In this document: in pieces, positions 35,763 through 43,744 of the stretch
Numbering within the stretch: position 1 is the first letter of the stretch
Layout of the letters: every line of letters starts with the position of its first letter
Assembly: GCA_030765645.1 (NCBI GenBank)
Contig: JAVCCE010000057.1
Span: 1 to 64,000 of the forward strand
From: Candidatus Hinthialibacter antarcticus
GTDB lineage: Bacteria; Hinthialibacterota; Hinthialibacteria; Hinthialibacterales; Hinthialibacteraceae
DNA: 64,000 nt
Reading direction: 5' to 3'
The notes under the pieces: generated by a model
What the model was told of the DNA's origin: nothing
Databases searched by the model: none
Seen by the model: only the letters and a program-made list of their open reading frames with translations
Position numbers and translations under genes: made by a program

Positions 35763-37091
35763 ATGTGCGCACAATCCACAACGGAATTACAAGAAGCCAA
35801 GGCGCCTTACAAGGCGGCGTTTGAGGCCCTTTCAAAAAATATAACGGGTCAGGAACCCTCCTGGTTGTCGGAGATTCGCAAAGAGGCGTTCAGCCGCTTT
35901 GATGAACTCGGCTTTCCCACGACCCGGCAGGAAGAATGGCGCTTTACCAACGTCCGCGCTTTGGCGGCGCAGGAATTTTCCATTGCGGAAGAGGCCGCGT
36001 CCTATCCGAAGGACGCGTTTCTGGCTGCTTCCGTCCCGGCGCAAGACGCCTATCGTCTTGTGTTCGTGAATGGTTTATTCTCGACAGAATTGTCCGATCT
36101 CGCCGACATTCCCGCGAACATCAAAGTCGGCTCGCTGGCCTCAGCCTTACTCAGCGACCCGGCGGCGGTCGAGCCTCATCTGGCTCGCTTAGGTAGTTAC
36201 GAAGCCAACCCGTTTGCTGCGTTGAATACCGCCATGATGCGGGACGGCGCGGTGGTTTTTGTACCGCAGGGCGTGATTTTAGATAAACCGGTTCACTTGA
36301 TTTATTTGAGCAACGCCAGCGAAGGCGCTGTTGTGAGTTATCCGCGTACGCTGGTGATTGCGGGCAATAATTCGCAATTCAACGTGATCGAATCATTTGC
36401 TGGAATCGGCGAGACTTACTTCACCAACGCCGTGACCGAAATCGTCGCGGGCGAGAATGTAAACGTGCACCTGGTTCGCTTACAACGCGAAGAAGAGACC
36501 GCCTATCACATCTCGACCACGAAGGCGCTGTTAGCGAAAGACGCTGTGGTGAAACACCACAACATCTGCTACGGCGCCGCATTGACGCGCAATAGCATCG
36601 ACGCCGTCCTCGACGCCGAAGGCATTGATTGTACGCTGAACGGGCTGGTGTTGGCTCGCGGCAAACAACACGTCGACAACCAAACCACGCTGTTCCACGA
36701 AAAGCCCCATTGCCACAGTTGGGAAATGTACAAGTCAATTCTTGACGGTGAATCTCAATCGATATTCAAAGGCAAGATTTTTGTCCAGCAGGATGCGCAA
36801 AAAACGGACGCCAAACAAAATAGCCAGGGGCTATTGCTTTCTGATAAAGCCAGCGTTCACTCGATGCCCCAGTTAGAGATTTACGCGGACGACGTGAAGT
36901 GCACCCACGGCGCCACCACGGGTCGGCTCAACGAACAGGCGATTTTTTACGCGCAGACGCGCGGCATTTCAAAGCCGCAAGCCCGCGCGATGTTGACCTA
37001 TGCGTACGCCAAGGAAGTGGTGGACGAGATTCCGCTGGAAGCAGTGCGTGAAGAACTCGACGCGCTAATCAGCAGCCGTCTGCCCGTATAA
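35763..37091 (+). CDS. sufD: Fe-S cluster assembly protein SufD
   Basis: 442 aa. SufD-type beta-helix scaffold partner: GFPTTRQEEWRFTNVRAL near the N-terminus, MMRDGAVVFVPQGVILDKPVHLIYL, then FQGKI-like FKGKIFVQQDAQKTDAKQNSQGLLLSDKA, the CTHGATTGRLNEQAIFYAQTRG motif and AYAKEVVDEIPLE. An in-frame TTG six bases upstream sits closer to the GGAG and could be the true start. Confidence 0.97.
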   Translation: MCAQSTTELQEAKAPYKAAFEALSKNITGQEPSWLSEIRKEAFSRFDELGFPTTRQEEWRFTNVRALAAQEFSIAEEAASYPKDAFLAASVPAQDAYRLVFVNGLFSTELSDLADIPANIKVGSLASALLSDPAAVEPHLARLGSYEANPFAALNTAMMRDGAVVFVPQGVILDKPVHLIYLSNASEGAVVSYPRTLVIAGNNSQFNVIESFAGIGETYFTNAVTEIVAGENVNVHLVRLQREEETAYHISTTKALLAKDAVVKHHNICYGAALTRNSIDAVLDAEGIDCTLNGLVLARGKQHVDNQTTLFHEKPHCHSWEMYKSILDGESQSIFKGKIFVQQDAQKTDAKQNSQGLLLSDKASVHSMPQLEIYADDVKCTHGATTGRLNEQAIFYAQTRGISKPQARAMLTYAYAKEVVDEIPLEAVREELDALISSRLPV

Positions 37092-37129
37092 ACCGCCGCG
37101 CCTTTAGGCCGGCGTGACAAGGAACTACT

Positions 37130-38404
37130 ATGTGCTGCGCACTGAACGCCGTGTATCAATCAAACTCCGTATTGGACCCAAACGCCGTGTTTGACGTTGA
37201 ACGCATTCGCGAGGATTTCCCCATTTTGCGCCAGCAGGTGCATGGCAAGCCGCTGGCCTATCTCGACAACGCCGCCTCGGCGCAGAAGCCGCAGGTTGTC
37301 ATTGATGCGATGAACGAAGTGATGACTTCGTATTATTCCAACATTCATCGCGGCGTTCATAAACTCAGCGAACTCTCAACGCGGGGGCACGATGAAGCGC
37401 GGGTGAAAGTCAGCGCGTTTCTCAATGCGCCAGACGAAAAGCAAGTTATCTTTGTGCGCAACGCAACTGAAGGAATCAATCTCGTTGCCCGTACATGGGC
37501 TGACGCCAATCTCAAGCCCGGCGATGAAATTCTTATTACCCACATGGAGCACCACTCCAACATTGTGCCCTGGCAGATGGCCTGTGAACGCACTGGCGCG
37601 ACGTTGAAGGTGGTCCCGGTTTTAGACAACGGCGAACTCGATCTAGATGGGTTTGATTCATTGTTGAATGAAAAAACCAAACTGGTCGGCGTGGTTCATG
37701 TCTCGAATGCGCTGGGCACGATCAACCCGGTTGAAGAGATTATCAAGCGCGCGCATCAACAGGGTGCGTTGGTATTAGTTGACGGCGCTCAGTCAACGCC
37801 CCACATGCGCGTTGACGTGCAAGCGATGGATTGCGACTTTTTTGTGTTCTCCGGGCATAAGGTGTATGGGCCGTCCGGGGTGGGAGCGCTCTATGGAAAG
37901 CGCGAACATCTCGAAGCCATGCCGCCGTTATTCGGCGGAGGCGATATGATTACGTCCGTCTCGTTTGAAAAAACCGTCTATAACGAAATTCCCTATAAAT
38001 TTGAAGCGGGTACGCCCGACATCATCGGCGCCATTGGCCTGGGCGCGGCGATTGATTATCTCGAATCGGTTGGATTAGATGCCATCGCTGCGTATGAAAA
38101 TGAACTGCTGGAATATGGAACCGCGAAACTCGCCGACATTGCGGATGTGAAGATGATAGGGACGGCGCCCCAAAAAGCGGCCATCCTGAATTTTGTTCTC
38201 GATTGCGCGCATCCCCATGATATCGGCACCATTTTAGATCAAGACGGTATCGCGGTGCGCACCGGACACCATTGCACCGAGCCGCTGATGAAGCGCTTTA
38301 ACGTCCCCGCGACTGCGCGGGCGTCGATGTCGTTTTATAATACCAAAGAAGAAATTGACCGGCTGGCGGACGGCATTCGTAAAGTAGTCCGTCTGTTTCG
38401 TTAG
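37130..38404 (+). CDS. sufS: Cysteine desulfurase SufS
   Basis: 424 aa, PLP-dependent group II cysteine desulfurase that supplies sulfur as persulfide. PLP lysine in FVFSGHKVYGPSG, catalytic cysteine in VRTGHHCTEPLMKRF. N-terminal ILRQQVHGKPLAYLDNAASAQKP is typical. AAGGA precedes the start. sufU follows without any gap (TAG then ATG), matching the known SufS-SufU partnership. Confidence 0.97.
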   Translation: MCCALNAVYQSNSVLDPNAVFDVERIREDFPILRQQVHGKPLAYLDNAASAQKPQVVIDAMNEVMTSYYSNIHRGVHKLSELSTRGHDEARVKVSAFLNAPDEKQVIFVRNATEGINLVARTWADANLKPGDEILITHMEHHSNIVPWQMACERTGATLKVVPVLDNGELDLDGFDSLLNEKTKLVGVVHVSNALGTINPVEEIIKRAHQQGALVLVDGAQSTPHMRVDVQAMDCDFFVFSGHKVYGPSGVGALYGKREHLEAMPPLFGGGDMITSVSFEKTVYNEIPYKFEAGTPDIIGAIGLGAAIDYLESVGLDAIAAYENELLEYGTAKLADIADVKMIGTAPQKAAILNFVLDCAHPHDIGTILDQDGIAVRTGHHCTEPLMKRFNVPATARASMSFYNTKEEIDRLADGIRKVVRLFR

Positions 38405-38860
38405 ATGAAAACAACGGCGGAAGAATTATACCGGGCCGTTATACTTGAACATGCGCGGCAGCCGCATCATTGCCGCGAGATGGACGGCGCAGACCGCACG
38501 GCGGTCGGCTATAATCCATTATGCGGCGACCGCTGCACCGTGTATTTGCAGATGCCGGATGAACGGATTGAGCAGGCGGCGTTCACCAATGAAGGCTGCG
38601 CGATTTCAACCGCTTCGGCGTCGATCATGGCCCAACTGGTCGAAGGCAAGACGCAGGCCGAGGCGCTCAGTTTGTTTGAGCAATTGCAACGATGGCTAAC
38701 GGACGAAGCGCAACCGTCCCAACCGCCGGAGAACGGGTCTTTGCTTTTTGCGCTCGCGGGTGTGCGTGATTTTCCCATGCGGGTAAAATGCGCATTATTG
38801 CCCTGGAAAACGCTGGATGCCGCGCTGAACCATCAGCGCGATGCCGTAACGACAGAATAG
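38405..38860 (+). CDS. sufU: SufU sulfur-acceptor protein
   Basis: 151 aa. The three conserved cysteines of SufU are present: YNPLCGDRCTVYL, NEGCAISTASASIM and RVKCALLPWKTL, with the Asp of GD as the fourth zinc ligand. SufU accepts persulfide sulfur from SufS and passes it to the SufBCD scaffold. The insertion before the last cysteine that marks SufU versus IscU is present (about 95-125). Translation is coupled to sufS. Confidence 0.95.
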   Translation: MKTTAEELYRAVILEHARQPHHCREMDGADRTAVGYNPLCGDRCTVYLQMPDERIEQAAFTNEGCAISTASASIMAQLVEGKTQAEALSLFEQLQRWLTDEAQPSQPPENGSLLFALAGVRDFPMRVKCALLPWKTLDAALNHQRDAVTTE

Positions 38861-38881
38861 AATGAAATAGAGGTATTATTT

Positions 38882-39208
38882 ATGGAAGGCGCTTCCACTT
38901 CACAAGCCGACGTACAAGAACGCATCATCGAAGCGTTAAAAACTTGTTACGACCCTGAAATTCCGGTTGATATTTATGAACTGGGGTTGATCTATACCAT
39001 TGATTATCGCCCCGACGATAAGTTCGCCGACGTCACCATGACGCTGACCTCGCCCGCCTGTCCGGTCGCGGGGACGCTGCCGGGTGAAGTCGAAGACAAG
39101 GTGCGCACCGTTGACGGCGTCGATGACGCCAAAGTTGAAGTGGTGTGGGACCCGCCCTGGACCCCCGACCTGATGTCAGAAGCCGCCCAGCTGGAACTGG
39201 GCTTCTAA
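38882..39208 (+). CDS. MIP18/DUF59 family Fe-S maturation protein (SufT-like)
   Basis: 108 aa with one DUF59 domain: CYDPEIPVDIYELGLIY, the Cys-containing TSPACPVAGTLPGEVEDKV and VWDPPWTPDLMSEAAQLELGF. DUF59 proteins at the end of suf operons (SufT/YitW type) help cluster transfer to target proteins. Last gene of the operon, followed by a strong terminator. Confidence 0.92.
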   Translation: MEGASTSQADVQERIIEALKTCYDPEIPVDIYELGLIYTIDYRPDDKFADVTMTLTSPACPVAGTLPGEVEDKVRTVDGVDDAKVEVVWDPPWTPDLMSEAAQLELGF

Positions 39209-39239
39209 ATTAATCCTACAAACAACGGACACCCGTAGG

Positions 39240-39265
39240 GGGCGCAGCGTGCTGCGCCCTTTTTT
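39240..39265 (+). terminator. suf operon terminator
   Basis: Perfect 9-bp stem GGGCGCAGC/GCTGCGCCC with a 2-nt loop and six T residues. A textbook Rho-independent terminator 31 nt after the last gene. Confidence 0.95.
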
Positions 39266-39576
39266 AATTGTAATGACGTAAAACAGCGGACTGGGGGGCG
39301 TCTCTCTTCGCTTCGGTACAGGGCTTCACGCCCTCTTTACACAGGCGCTTTTACTATGCGCGTGTGGACACGTGCGCTCCAATTTGCCGCCCTTCGTTAA
39401 GTTTCCTGCCCTCTTTGTATCTAATTTGAAGGAAGAAAGTTGGAATACTTTTTTGAAAATCGATTTATTCAGTCAATTTTTCAAGCCTATGTAATGCAAT
39501 ACTTTAGTGCAGTGGTTCCTGGGTAGATGCGGCAAAGCATGACATTCCTAGTAATATTTAGAAGTGAGATTTTGTG
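39266..39576. other. Gap with degenerate family 1 repeat and composition shift
   Basis: No gene seen. 39292-39360 carries one half of a family 1 repeat (CGTCTCTCTTCGCTTCGGTA, then AGGGCTTCACGCCCT). From about 39410 the DNA becomes clearly AT-rich and stays so across the next three genes. Confidence 0.65.
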
Positions 39577-39605
39577 TTGACAGAAATGTATATTCACCAT
39601 ATTAT
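39577..39605 (+). promoter_or_regulatory. Near-consensus sigma-70 promoter
   Basis: TTGACA, 17 bp, TATTAT: a perfect -35 and 5/6 -10 at ideal spacing. The predicted start (about 39612) gives a 46-nt leader ahead of the metalloprotease gene. Strong promoter strength is expected from sequence alone. Confidence 0.75.
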
Positions 39606-39615
39606 TTCCTTCGAA

Positions 39616-39641
39616 CGTACAATACAAAACGTACAATACAA
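39616..39641 (+). repeat. Tandem 12-bp repeat in leader
   Basis: CGTACAATACAA occurs twice, separated by AA, between the promoter and the ribosome site. It would lie at the very start of the transcript and could be an operator or an RNA-binding site. Confidence 0.7.
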
Positions 39642-39657
39642 CTTGAGGAGAGGCAAA

Positions 39658-40458
39658 ATGAAGACTTCAAAGTTGTGTATCGGTATTATTGTTATCTCAT
39701 CAATTCTCATTCTCTCATTTGCGATCAAACAAGTCTGGGCAGCGTGCTCTAGTATATCATTCGGAAACACGAAATACTTCTATTTTGATGTTGTTGCTTC
39801 TCCACACTGCTTAACTTATGGTATTACCCAAAATGATTTAAAAACTGCAATAGAAAATGCAGATTATTACATTCAATCACCACAGCCAGAGATTACAAAC
39901 CCAGATTGGGATAAAACAGCAAGTGTGCATTTTTACTTATCTGATTTCATCGCTCCTACTTCTCAGGAGATGATTGATTATAATTTGACTGAATATGTAG
40001 ATCTATATTCTGAATTTGTAAATTGGATGCATTACACATGTCTTAAAACAGATTATGTAAGATTATTTATGGTATATGATACTACTGTATATCCAGGTGC
40101 ATCAACACTTGGTCAATCTTTGCAGCGTTTAAAAGATACATATCCATTATGTGAATGTTACTGTTTTGATGGTTTACCTTGGCCCATATTATATGATGGT
40201 GAGTTCTTCTTAAGCCATAATAGTTATCAACGCTCTATAGTAATTGCTCATGAATTTCAACATACATTAGTTATAGGCGATGCCTACTATGATTGCCCAC
40301 AAAATATCATGTCAGCAGATATATGGAGTGGCTTTCATGGTTCTCGAGTATTGCAAGTGCAAAGAATGCATGATTCGAATGCGATGTGCCCTACTTGTTA
40401 TAAAAGGGTAACTGATCAGCTCCCAAACGTACATTGTGATTATTATGATGGACTTTAA
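39658..40458 (+). CDS. Exported metzincin-like zinc metalloprotease
   Basis: 266 aa. The start follows GAGGAG; longer in-frame starts would overlap the promoter. Signal peptide 1-26 (CIGIIVISSILILSFAIKQVWA). The catalytic motif HEFQHTLVIGD (H198, E199, H202, D208) gives HExxH plus an Asp third ligand at the metzincin/snapalysin spacing, though Gly is at position 10 instead of 8. NIMS 11 residues later is a plausible Met-turn. About a dozen cysteines, including CECYC and CPTCYK, suggest disulfides. Exact family not recognised. AT-rich DNA. It overlaps the annotated frame of the next gene but precedes its likely start. Confidence 0.7.
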   Translation: MKTSKLCIGIIVISSILILSFAIKQVWAACSSISFGNTKYFYFDVVASPHCLTYGITQNDLKTAIENADYYIQSPQPEITNPDWDKTASVHFYLSDFIAPTSQEMIDYNLTEYVDLYSEFVNWMHYTCLKTDYVRLFMVYDTTVYPGASTLGQSLQRLKDTYPLCECYCFDGLPWPILYDGEFFLSHNSYQRSIVIAHEFQHTLVIGDAYYDCPQNIMSADIWSGFHGSRVLQVQRMHDSNAMCPTCYKRVTDQLPNVHCDYYDGL

Positions 40459-40486
40459 TTCATTTTTTCAAGAAAGGTATTCCAAA

Positions 40487-41182
40487 ATGTATGCCAATAG
40501 ACTAATAGTTATATCGGTTTTAATTCTGCTCTCAACTTCTGTTTTTAGTGCTTTCTCGCATGTAATTGTTATTAATGAAAAAACAGATAAAACAAAAGCG
40601 GTTCAAGAAATCAGCAGGTTTACTTACAATCAGAAGCATTTCAGCGTAATGATGGATGCGCTGGGTAAAGATGCGATTGATATAATAGGCAAAGAGTTTA
40701 ACGAAGCCACTTCTGTATTAGAAAAAAAGAACTTGCTTCTCATGTTAAGGCATTTTAAAAAAGATGCAAAGAAGCATGTAAATGATCTCAAAAAATATAT
40801 TGATAGTAATATGGGTAAAGAACTGTCAAAAGCTGAGTTCAGTTGCTTGCTTATTTCATTTGATACTCTCGCTCAAATTTCTGATGACAGGAAGTATTTG
40901 TTTGAATTTGCTGCTGATATTTTGTATGATCAATATTGGGAGAATAAACGTCTTCCAATAGTGACCGATGGATTGCAGGATGAATCGATAGTAAATATGC
41001 GTATTAAGAAAAAAGCAAGCAATGTTCTTGCTTGGATTGGCGGCGAAGATGCAAGGTTGGTTTTAGAGGATGTGGCAAACTATGAGGAATCATTAGGTAA
41101 TAATAAACTATCATTTGCGCTGAGAAGTCAATCTAATTTAATTAAAGAAAATGGTTCGCTTGAAGCAATGGAGTTAAAGTAA
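40487..41182 (+). CDS. Exported helical protein of unknown function
   Basis: 231 aa, starting at MYANRLIVISVLILLSTSVFSAF, where AAAGG precedes the ATG. Signal peptide about 1-24. The mature protein is rich in K, E, D and L and predicted all-helical, with HEAT-like periodicity (NLLLMLRHFKKDAKKHVNDLKKYID; ASNVLAWIGGEDARLVLEDVANYEES). No catalytic motif and no family recognised. Second gene of an AT-rich operon with the metalloprotease, 28 nt downstream; it could be an inhibitor, chaperone or substrate-binding partner, which is speculation. Confidence 0.6.
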   Translation: MYANRLIVISVLILLSTSVFSAFSHVIVINEKTDKTKAVQEISRFTYNQKHFSVMMDALGKDAIDIIGKEFNEATSVLEKKNLLLMLRHFKKDAKKHVNDLKKYIDSNMGKELSKAEFSCLLISFDTLAQISDDRKYLFEFAADILYDQYWENKRLPIVTDGLQDESIVNMRIKKKASNVLAWIGGEDARLVLEDVANYEESLGNNKLSFALRSQSNLIKENGSLEAMELK

Positions 41183-41235
41183 TTGAATAATTCGTGAAAT
41201 AGACCGTTTTCTTTTTGGTTTAAGGAGAAATAGTT

Positions 41236-42096
41236 ATGAATGTACTTCGGTCGATTATTATTGGATTATTACTTTTGTTAATTTTGTCATCATCTTTCTC
41301 TGAAACCATTGCAATAAAAGCTGTAGAAGGTCTGCGTTATACATGGGGGCTGTTCCCTCGCCCACCACTCACTATCGATGGGCCAGCAATTCCTTTAACT
41401 GTTGAGTCTATGACAGGTGTTGAGAGAGCAACGATTGAAATAGACGTATGGCGATTCAAGATCGAATCTCTCAATACATTTAACTCAGGTTTCTCTTATC
41501 GCTTTGAGCAAAATGGTAGTAGAGTGACCATTATCATCGAGCGAAAAAATTCTGCGACATCTTCAGCAAATATAGGGCTACAACTCATCCCCAATTACAC
41601 AGAACCACGATGGGAAAAGAACACAAAAACCTTTGGGCAATTTCGGATTGTACGCGCGAATTTTGAATTCAGAGAAGGCGTTGAAAATAGGATTGCTGAG
41701 TTTCACCACGGCAGTTGGTATGTCTATGACGATAACATTATGAATGGATGGAGCGTAAATCTGTTTTCTAAAATAGACAACCAGCCATTAAATGGCGTCT
41801 ATGTTCAACTGGTTGGCTTGGCTGATACGCCAACTATATTCTCCTATGAAGGCAAGCGGTTTGGATTAGATACGAATGAAGACGGCTATTCGTTTGCTAC
41901 TCTCCCAGACTTCGATCCCTCAATCCTTCATGACGGCGACGGGTTTCCCGCATGGTTTTATTTGGACTTTCCTGAAGGCTCGCCCTATGAATCAAGAGTG
42001 ATGAAAGTCCATTCACAGCCGCCTAACCATAATCTCCACTTCGAACTCTACGTCAGCCCCACCAGCAGCGCCCACGATTGGCAGATGTATCAGTAG
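41236..42096 (+). CDS. Exported beta-rich protein of unknown function
   Basis: 286 aa. AAGGAG before ATG. Signal peptide 1-22 (SIIIGLLLLLILSSSFSET). Alternating hydrophobic strands suggest two beta-sandwich domains: about 25-160, then about 165-286 with WSVNLFSKIDNQPLNGVYVQLVG and GLDTNEDGYSFATLPDFDPS, which looks like a carboxypeptidase-regulatory or Cna-B-like fold. Third gene of the operon. Base composition drifts from AT-rich at the 5' end to host-like in the last 300 bases. No family recognised with confidence. Confidence 0.6.
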   Translation: MNVLRSIIIGLLLLLILSSSFSETIAIKAVEGLRYTWGLFPRPPLTIDGPAIPLTVESMTGVERATIEIDVWRFKIESLNTFNSGFSYRFEQNGSRVTIIIERKNSATSSANIGLQLIPNYTEPRWEKNTKTFGQFRIVRANFEFREGVENRIAEFHHGSWYVYDDNIMNGWSVNLFSKIDNQPLNGVYVQLVGLADTPTIFSYEGKRFGLDTNEDGYSFATLPDFDPSILHDGDGFPAWFYLDFPEGSPYESRVMKVHSQPPNHNLHFELYVSPTSSAHDWQMYQ

Positions 42097-42174
42097 ACGG
42101 TAGTAAAAATTCATCCTGTCATCGATATCCACAATCAGGCAATGCTTGGGTGTTGTGGATACACCCGTGTCCAG

Positions 42175-42203
42175 TTGACGCTGGCGTAGCGATTCGATAT
42201 TGT
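42175..42203 (+). promoter_or_regulatory. Possible sigma-70 promoter for pilC
   Basis: TTGACG, 17 bp, TATTGT, about 120 nt before the pilC start. Five of six matches at -35 and four of six at -10. Confidence 0.4.
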
Positions 42204-42323
42204 TTATAGTAGACTCTGTAGGATGCAAGGGTCTGTATCTTGGCTTTATTTGCTCATTGTGGTAGGTTTCACTCTCGGCCATGGGCCATTGGCAACGCGT
42301 AACGTTTTTCGTGGAGATCACTT

Positions 42324-43568
42324 ATGCCGACGTTTTCATACAAAGCGATGGATAAAGCGGGCAAAGAAGTCCGCGGCAACATCGAAGCCACCGGCGAGGA
42401 CGCTGTCGTCGAACGCCTCCGAAGCATGGGGTATTACGTTACCCAAATCAACAAACACAAAGCCGGCATGGGTCAGATGGACCTCAACGACCTGCCGATT
42501 GTCCGCATCATCGGGAAGATTATTTCCCGGGGCAAGGTGCCCCTGAAGCACATGTCGGCTTTTTCGCGCCAGTTGGCGACGCTGATCGGCGCAGGTTTGC
42601 CTTTGTTGCGTAGTTTGCAGATCCTCGGCGAACAGATCGAAGACCGCAACCTGAAAGACGCCTTGCAGAAAATTATTGAATCAGTCGAAGGCGGTAGCTC
42701 CCTGTCGGAAGCGATGGGAAAATTTCCCCGCATCTTTAACCGCCTGTACGTCAACATGGTCAAGGCGGGTGAAATCGGCGGTGCGCTCGAGCAAGTTCTC
42801 GACCGTCTCGCTCTCTTCCAGGAAAAAAGCCAGGCGGTGCGCTCTAAGGTCAAGGGCGCGATGTGGTATCCCGCTGTTGTTATTAGTATCGCCCTTATCG
42901 TTGTCGCGGTCATTTTGATCTTTGTTGTTCCCAACTTCGCCGCGATGTTTGAAGGCCTCGGCGGCGAATTGCCGTTCCTGACCCAGCTGCTGGTCGACTT
43001 CAGCGACGGGCTGGTGATTTATTGGTATCTTCCCTTGATTGCCATTGGCAGCATCATCGGCCTCTTTAATTTTTTAAATAGTTTCCCCAATGGGCGGTAT
43101 ATCATAGATCGCGGGCTATTGAGGCTTCCGATTTTTGGCACCATTGTGCAAAAATCCGCCGTGGCGCGGTTTGCGCGTACCTTCGGAACGCTGTTGGATA
43201 CGGGCGTCCCCATTTTGCAGACGCTGTTGATCGTTAAAGACACATCCGGCAACGAAGTGGTTTCGCGGGCGATGATTGATATTCACGCTTCGATTCGCGA
43301 CGGCGATACCGTCTCCGAGCCGATGAAGTCCTTCTCGATTTTCCCTCCGCTGGTGGTTCACATGATCGCGGTCGGTGAAGAAACCGGTGCGCTAGACAAA
43401 ATGCTCATCAAAGTCGCCGAAGCCTATGAACGCGAAGTTGATGATGCGGTCGATGGTTTGGCGAAACTGATCGAACCGTTGATGATCGTCGGTCTTGGGG
43501 GCATTATCGGTACGGTCGTTGTCGCGTTGTACCTACCGATCTTTACCATTACCAACCAGATTAAATAA
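42324..43568 (+). CDS. pilC: Type IV pilus / type II secretion inner-membrane platform protein PilC/GspF
   Basis: 414 aa. N-terminal FSYKAMDKAGKEVRGNIEA, then two T2SSF domains (about 75-200 and 280-400). The first has FSRQLATLIGAGLPLLRSLQIL and MVKAGEIGGALEQVLDRLA; the second has FARTFGTLLDTGVPILQTL and MIAVGEETGALDKMLIKVA. Three membrane helices, with the C-terminal PLMIVGLGGIIGTVVVALYLPIF typical. It anchors the pilus/secretion motor in the inner membrane. Its partner ATPase and pilins are not adjacent; the pseudopilin-like genes at 25-32 kb are possible clients. Confidence 0.95.
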   Translation: MPTFSYKAMDKAGKEVRGNIEATGEDAVVERLRSMGYYVTQINKHKAGMGQMDLNDLPIVRIIGKIISRGKVPLKHMSAFSRQLATLIGAGLPLLRSLQILGEQIEDRNLKDALQKIIESVEGGSSLSEAMGKFPRIFNRLYVNMVKAGEIGGALEQVLDRLALFQEKSQAVRSKVKGAMWYPAVVISIALIVVAVILIFVVPNFAAMFEGLGGELPFLTQLLVDFSDGLVIYWYLPLIAIGSIIGLFNFLNSFPNGRYIIDRGLLRLPIFGTIVQKSAVARFARTFGTLLDTGVPILQTLLIVKDTSGNEVVSRAMIDIHASIRDGDTVSEPMKSFSIFPPLVVHMIAVGEETGALDKMLIKVAEAYEREVDDAVDGLAKLIEPLMIVGLGGIIGTVVVALYLPIFTITNQIK

Positions 43569-43744
43569 CGCGCCTCATTCAGATTTTTATTCCGTCCCCG
43601 TTGGAACCTTCCGGCGGGGACTTTTGGTTTTAGGGAAAGAAGCCTGCTCGAGCGAATCGAGAGCGTTTGCGTTGCTTTGCCTCGAAAAAAACACCAGCCA
43701 GAGGTATACTGGTTGTTTCTACTCTATCCGAGACAGGATGGTCT

